Source: Calditrichota bacterium (GTDB taxonomy: Bacteria > Zixibacteria > MSB-5A5 > GN15 > FEB-12). Taken from it: 6,335 nucleotides of DNA. Under the pieces are notes generated by a model. The model made no database searches. It was not told where the DNA came from and saw only the letters and a program-made list of their open reading frames with translations. The DNA is taken from assembly GCA_008501655.1 (NCBI GenBank), contig QQUK01000285.1, positions 1-6,335 of the forward strand, in the 5' to 3' direction. Below, piece by piece: positions 5,637 through 6,335 of the stretch (its first letter is position 1; every line of letters starts with the position of its first letter). The position numbers and the translations under genes are program-made.

Positions 5637-6335
5637 TCTTCTACCTTTTGTGTATGCGGGACTTTTCTGAATATATAAAGTCCTACAATCATCATCAATA
5701 TCAGTGATAATATCCCGGCTTTATATGGTATTGCAGCTACCTTGTTTGCCGGAACATTTAACAGCTCCGCAGTTGTCAATCCTAACAAGCGATGCGGAGA
5801 AAACAGATAAACAACTGTCGTCCAGACTAAGGGACCAACAACAGCAGCGGCACGTCCGGAGAGAGAAAAAAGACCAAAAAAGCGACCAAGCTGGTCTTTT
5901 GGAACCAGTTCTCCAAGCATCGGCCGGCTTGTTGTCCAAAGTCCGCCTAATAATATTCCTACAACCGAACCGAGAATCCAGACGAAAATAATTTGGTCAG
6001 TAAAAAGAAAAATTGTCAAAGCGGTTATCCAGCCTAATATAATAACCTGTAGAAGATATTTCAAAGACCAATATTGTGCTATTTTACCGATGATAAATGA
6101 GCCTATAACAGCTGATAGAGTTGATATTATCAAAAAATTGGTGATTTCAGCCTCAGCAAGTCCGATTACAATTGAACAATAGATACCGATATTGAGAATT
6201 ACAGTTGTCACAGCATCTTCAAAGAAATAATCTGCAATCAGAAAGCGGAGAACGCCCGGATATTTTTTGGTCTGCGATATTCCTTCCCAGACATCTTTGT
6301 ACCCATCTTTAAGAGTTACCTTTTTTTCTGATATA
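5633..6335 (-). CDS. MFS transporter, UMF1/Atg22-like, C-terminal half (start outside the window)
   Basis: The frame is open from the stop at 5633 to the window edge, giving 233 residues of what is normally a 400-450-residue, 12-helix inner-membrane carrier. The visible part starts in the cytoplasmic middle loop (KKVTLKDGYKDVWEG). It continues with TM7 (about residues 33-60 of the fragment), TM8 (64-83), TM9 (92-111), TM10 (115-136), TM11 (152-179) and TM12 (205-222). RFLIADYFFEDAVTTVI at the start of TM7, and the TM10-TM11 link with ELVPKDQLGRFFGLFSLSG (142-160), are characteristic of the UMF1 group related to yeast vacuolar Atg22. An in-frame GTG at 6211 is internal to TM7 and not the start. 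The substrate cannot be read from sequence; Atg22 exports amino acids from the vacuole. The gene shares four bases with the PHP-domain gene and so heads, or belongs to, the same transcription unit. Confidence 0.85.
   Translation of the reverse strand, partial: ISEKKVTLKDGYKDVWEGISQTKKYPGVLRFLIADYFFEDAVTTVILNIGIYCSIVIGLAEAEITNFLIISTLSAVIGSFIIGKIAQYWSLKYLLQVIILGWITALTIFLFTDQIIFVWILGSVVGILLGGLWTTSRPMLGELVPKDQLGRFFGLFSLSGRAAAVVGPLVWTTVVYLFSPHRLLGLTTAELLNVPANKVAAIPYKAGILSLILMMIVGLYIFRKVPHTQKVED
5644..5649 (-). promoter_or_regulatory. Ribosome binding site supporting the TTG start of the PHP-domain gene
   Basis: AAAAGG lies seven bases before TTG (5634-5636) and within the end of the transporter gene. 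It supports a real, non-ATG start overlapping the previous stop in TTGA. Confidence 0.65.

Noticed and set aside
5704..5991. Plus-strand open frame of 95 codons antisense to the transporter
   Set aside because: Gln/Arg-rich product typical of the reverse reading of a hydrophobic gene; no independent support.
5633..6211. Transporter starting at GTG 6211 as a complete 192-residue gene
   Set aside because: The frame stays open to the window edge, and the residues before 6211 continue the UMF1-type loop and TM7, so the gene is cut by the window, not short.

Overview
The window is a compact bacterial locus with nine genes, all on the minus strand. It reads from right (about 6335) to left (1). It is moderately AT-rich by eye. 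Genes abut or overlap by 1-10 bases almost everywhere, with only two real gaps: 192 bases before nuoA and 65 bases between nuoB and nuoC. No RNA gene, insertion sequence, CRISPR array or convincing intrinsic terminator is visible.

The downstream block (positions 1-3990) is the start of a complex I operon in the order nuoA-nuoB-nuoC-nuoD-nuoE-nuoF. nuoF runs off the left edge. nuoC and nuoD are separate genes, not fused as in Escherichia coli. The encoded parts are the first membrane subunit (NuoA), the quinone-linked connecting module (NuoB, NuoC, NuoD) and the NADH-oxidising module (NuoE, NuoF). The organism therefore has an NADH-linked respiratory chain or a related proton- or sodium-pumping route. 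The remaining subunits (nuoG to nuoN) would lie to the left if the operon is complete. A good sigma-70-type promoter (TTGACA, 17 bases, TAAAGT) lies just ahead of nuoA and gives a very short leader. It also fixes the nuoA start, because the longer reading would begin inside the -10 box.

The upstream block (4183-6335) is a tightly coupled three-gene unit. It holds the C-terminal half of an MFS transporter resembling the UMF1/Atg22 group, a PHP-fold metallohydrolase of the CehA/McbA type with a C-terminal beta-sandwich tail, and a 135-residue protein. I read the small protein as a bacterial relative of the Janus/Ocnus family (eukaryotic 14-kDa phosphohistidine phosphatase, PHPT1). That last gene is the most unusual item here: its candidate catalytic His and the GGG...S-x-A-Y-G segment match PHPT1, with identical spacing over the second segment.

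The host is a bacterium, Gram type unknown. The split nuoC/nuoD and the protein style would fit a lineage of the Fibrobacteres-Chlorobi-Bacteroidetes (FCB) neighbourhood or a deltaproteobacterium-like group, but the sequence alone does not decide this. I see no sign that the core nuo genes are foreign or damaged.
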